64,000 bases of DNA from Hoplostethus atlanticus (taxonomy: Eukaryota; Chordata; Actinopteri; Trachichthyiformes; Trachichthyidae), in NCBI GenBank assembly GCA_034670405.1, contig JAXDDX010000181.1, positions 620,001 to 684,000 on the forward strand. The letters are read 5' to 3'. This document shows, one piece after another, positions 61,580 to 64,000 of this stretch; positions within the stretch are counted from its first letter, which is position 1, and each line of letters begins with the position of its first letter. The translations under genes and the position numbers were made by a program. The notes below the pieces were generated by a model, which saw only the letters and a program-made list of their open reading frames with translations, did not search any database and was not told the origin of the DNA.

Positions 61580-61894
61580 GGGTGGAGGTCACATATTGAT
61601 ACCCAGAGATCTGGTCAAATACATGTACTCTGTATCCACACGTGCACACGCACAAACATACAGGCACACACACTGAGTGGTTTTGTCAGCAGTGATACAT
61701 TGAGTCTGACGGATGGCTGAAGAGAGGAAGAGGATGGACAGATGAATTTGATTTGTCCCAATGCAGGCGAACTACAAGGTGGCAGGGAGCTCCATCAGTG
61801 CATTACTATTACGGCTGTGAATGCATGTATCAGAGTAAATCAATTACCAATCGATAAGCTTCTTCAATTTGCATCAATCAGGCTGCCTCCTCTC

Positions 61895-61927
<33 letters not shown>

Positions 61928-64000
61928 TGCTCTTTCTGTCTGACACAGACCAAGTGGGCTCTTCACCTTCATCTTTCCTCTCTCAGCCTGTCATCCCCTC
62001 TTCTCTCCACACAAGCTCTCGACTTTGATGTGACATTGCTTACAATAGAATGTAAAGCGCTCTGGGGACGTAGATGTCCATCAGTCTACCATGTTATTCT
62101 ACACACATCCTACAAGTTCACATGAACATGTTTGTGTTGACCTACCATGGCAGGATGCGTAAGTCAGTTTCGTATGACTATGAGGTGGCGAAAAGACAGA
62201 CATTCACATTTTAGCCATTTAGCTGATGCTCTTATTCATATTGACTTACAATGAGTGCAACAGTAGAATAAACTTAAATTCCCAGATCGCCAAAATGACA
62301 AGAAACCAATAAATAGAAACATAGATGTGCCAGGAAAAGAAATAAGACAAAAAGAGCTAAGGAGAGAGAAGAGATTTTTCGAGAGCAGATGCGATTTCTT
62401 GGGGAGAAGGTGATATGAGGCTTCACTGTAGCATCACTGGTAGTATGACAGTCCAAGACCAATAACTGTTCTGCAATTCTGCAACTTGGTCACTTTATCA
62501 ATCAACAGTCATAATCTTTCCTCTCTCACATGCTTGTGAGGCAGCTAACAGATATTATTTATTATTTAAGTCAGCAAAATCCCTGCAGGTGGAAAAGAAA
62601 TGTCTTGTTTGAAATCATGAGCTGAAATTCAATGATCAAGCGCTTGTCATTCAAGAGATTTAGGATGCATGAACCGGAAAACACGAACAGTGGAAAGTAG
62701 CTGCCTGTTGACATCAATTCTGAGAATTAATGTGTCCCAACAAATCTTCTTGTTTTATTTCCGCCATCATGCAGTGCCTCCATAATGTGCTTTTAGTCAT
62801 TAGGGCTGATACTTAGTGATTGACACCCAGTTAAAGTGCACCTTCAGTGCATCGCTTATCACGACCCACTCAGATGCACCACACACACACACACACACAC
62901 ACACGCATACGTGCACCCCCACACTCGCACACACATATTAATATTTACTCACTTAAACACACAAACACACACAGCCAAGCACCCACTCTCCCAAACCCCA
63001 ATGTGGGCATAAATTTATTCAGCTGTGACTTCAAAGACAAATAGCCAATAAAAGTGCCAGGGGTGTTCACACACACGTTTCTGGCACAATCAAATCAATT
63101 TCCTCTAAGTAGCCATAAACATGTTCTCTTTTAAAAGGTGTGAGAGGGGTCCCATTATCCCTGGGCCCCTGGCCTTCTTCTCCACCCCAGAGGCCTCTCT
63201 GCAGGGGTCAGCACCAAGGCCTAATCTGTCTCAGCCTGCCTGATCCATCTCTAGCGCTCAGACACAGAGAGATCAGTGCTTCAGCCACGTCCAAGCCTTC
63301 TGATCACAGGCCCATGTCCATTAATCAGTAGCAGGCAGGCCAGTGACAAAGAGATGGCCTGGCAGGGGGGTGAAGGTCCAGAGAGTTGCCCCTCTCCTGC
63401 CTCCAGGGCTCAGGCTGCCCTCCAGGCCTGCGGAGGGTTACATGGGGGAGCAGACAAGAGGCTCTGTTGTGATGGTGGCTGTTATTAATGGGAGCGATAG
63501 ACTTGGTAATTCATAGATTCAACAGAAAGATAAATACCCTATCTCTGTTACTCTCCTTCTGTGTCCTTCTTCAACTACCTCTGTATTTGCTCCATTGTAA
63601 TGCAGTTACTGTAGTGACTTCAAGGGGGGTGCTAAGACTACAATTACCCTGGATGTCCTTCCCATGGTGAATGATTGTGATTGTAATTGGCCATAACCAC
63701 TTTTTGCATTTAAACCCCATGTAAAGCAGTCTACCCCCACTTTGTAACCTCCTTGTTCTCTCTTCCTCCATCTTCACTGTCTGTTAAACCTCGGGCCCCC
63801 GGCTTACACTCATGGGACTTGACACTCAGCTCCTACAAATCCAGTTAATATTCAATGGCTCATTAAAGATTGATTGGGAGCTGTAAAAGGGAAAATCACA
63901 CACGTATAAGAACACCAAATCCTGCCTTTAGCTTGTAATTGTACTTTATGGAAGAGCTTTGGCCCTGCTGCTCCCCTGGTCCCAGTTAGTGAGGGTAAGG
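61580..64000. other. Gene-free intergenic region to window end
   Basis: No gene is recognised. It contains a CT tract (61,893-61,928), the short interspersed repeat at 62.2 kb and a CA tract (62,878-62,904). The last 0.9 kb is non-repetitive with TAAT cores (for example CCATTAATCAG at 63,317 and CAGTTAATATTCAATGG at 63,842) and may be regulatory. Confidence 0.55.
62205..62330 (+). mobile_element. Possible short interspersed repeat, copy 2
   Basis: AGCCATTTAGCTGATGCTC, then TTGACTTACAATGAGTGCAA and CAGTAGAATAAAC. This is the fish-type dispersed repeat core also seen, more diverged, at 13,930-14,040. The limits are uncertain. Confidence 0.5.

Noticed and set aside
62030..62065. ATGTAAAGCGCTCTGGGG as another retroelement 3' end
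   Set aside because: Only about 20 bases resemble the fish GTAAAGCGCT repeat end and no tail follows; too short to support.

Overview
The window looks like teleost fish genomic DNA. It holds one recognisable protein-coding gene, remnants of Tc1-like DNA transposons and LINEs, teleost-type short interspersed repeats, and an exceptionally dense load of dinucleotide microsatellites. The gene is an intronless large-MAF bZIP transcription factor on the minus strand (CDS 38,491-39,567, 358 aa). Its bZIP and extended homology region match MAFB (valentino/kreisler orthologue) better than MAFA or c-MAF. Sequence alone does not tell whether it is the mafba or mafbb ohnologue, and the species cannot be named.

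Layout. From 1 to about 35.2 kb (downstream of mafb) there is a gene-free, microsatellite-saturated desert. It contains a tRNA-type SINE and a second SINE/LINE tail (9.6-9.9 kb), a LINE 3' scrap between two copies of a local duplication (11.48-11.80 kb), a decayed Tc1 transposase (21.6-22.2 kb), an exact 105-bp direct duplication (24.37 and 29.65 kb) and a 128-bp (GA)n tract (35.05 kb). From about 35.6 to 47.8 kb microsatellites nearly vanish. This quiet island holds the AU-rich mafb 3' UTR, the CpG-rich CDS, a roughly 600-nt 5' UTR, a compact promoter near 40.2 kb and several kb of non-repetitive upstream DNA that may be regulatory. From 47.8 to 64 kb a microsatellite-rich upstream desert resumes. 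It is interspersed with non-repetitive, homeodomain-motif-rich blocks that could be conserved enhancers, and has a LINE inserted in a Tc1-like element at 60.1-61.6 kb.

MAFB genes of vertebrates sit in long gene deserts filled with distal enhancers, and this window fits that picture. The regulatory candidates read directly from sequence are: a perfect DR5 retinoic-acid-response-type repeat at 4,077; a TATA-like box, CRE-like site, inverted CCAAT and PU.1-like site at the promoter; MAF-type half-sites at the promoter; an NF-E2/MAF-type site at 47,519; and a split HNF1-like motif at 43,266. Motif matches are observations. Their function is inference.

Nearly all other open reading frames are translations of simple repeats (His-Thr from CA, Cys-Val from TG, Ser-Leu from CT, Arg-Glu from GA) or antisense shadows of mafb. 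I found no bacterial-type system, CRISPR array or rRNA, and no intact tRNA gene. Nothing here convincingly shows a new protein system. The most promising unexplained items are the exact duplication, the repeat-depleted island, the hairpin at 33,676-33,724 and an exon-like block at 33.8-34.15 kb.
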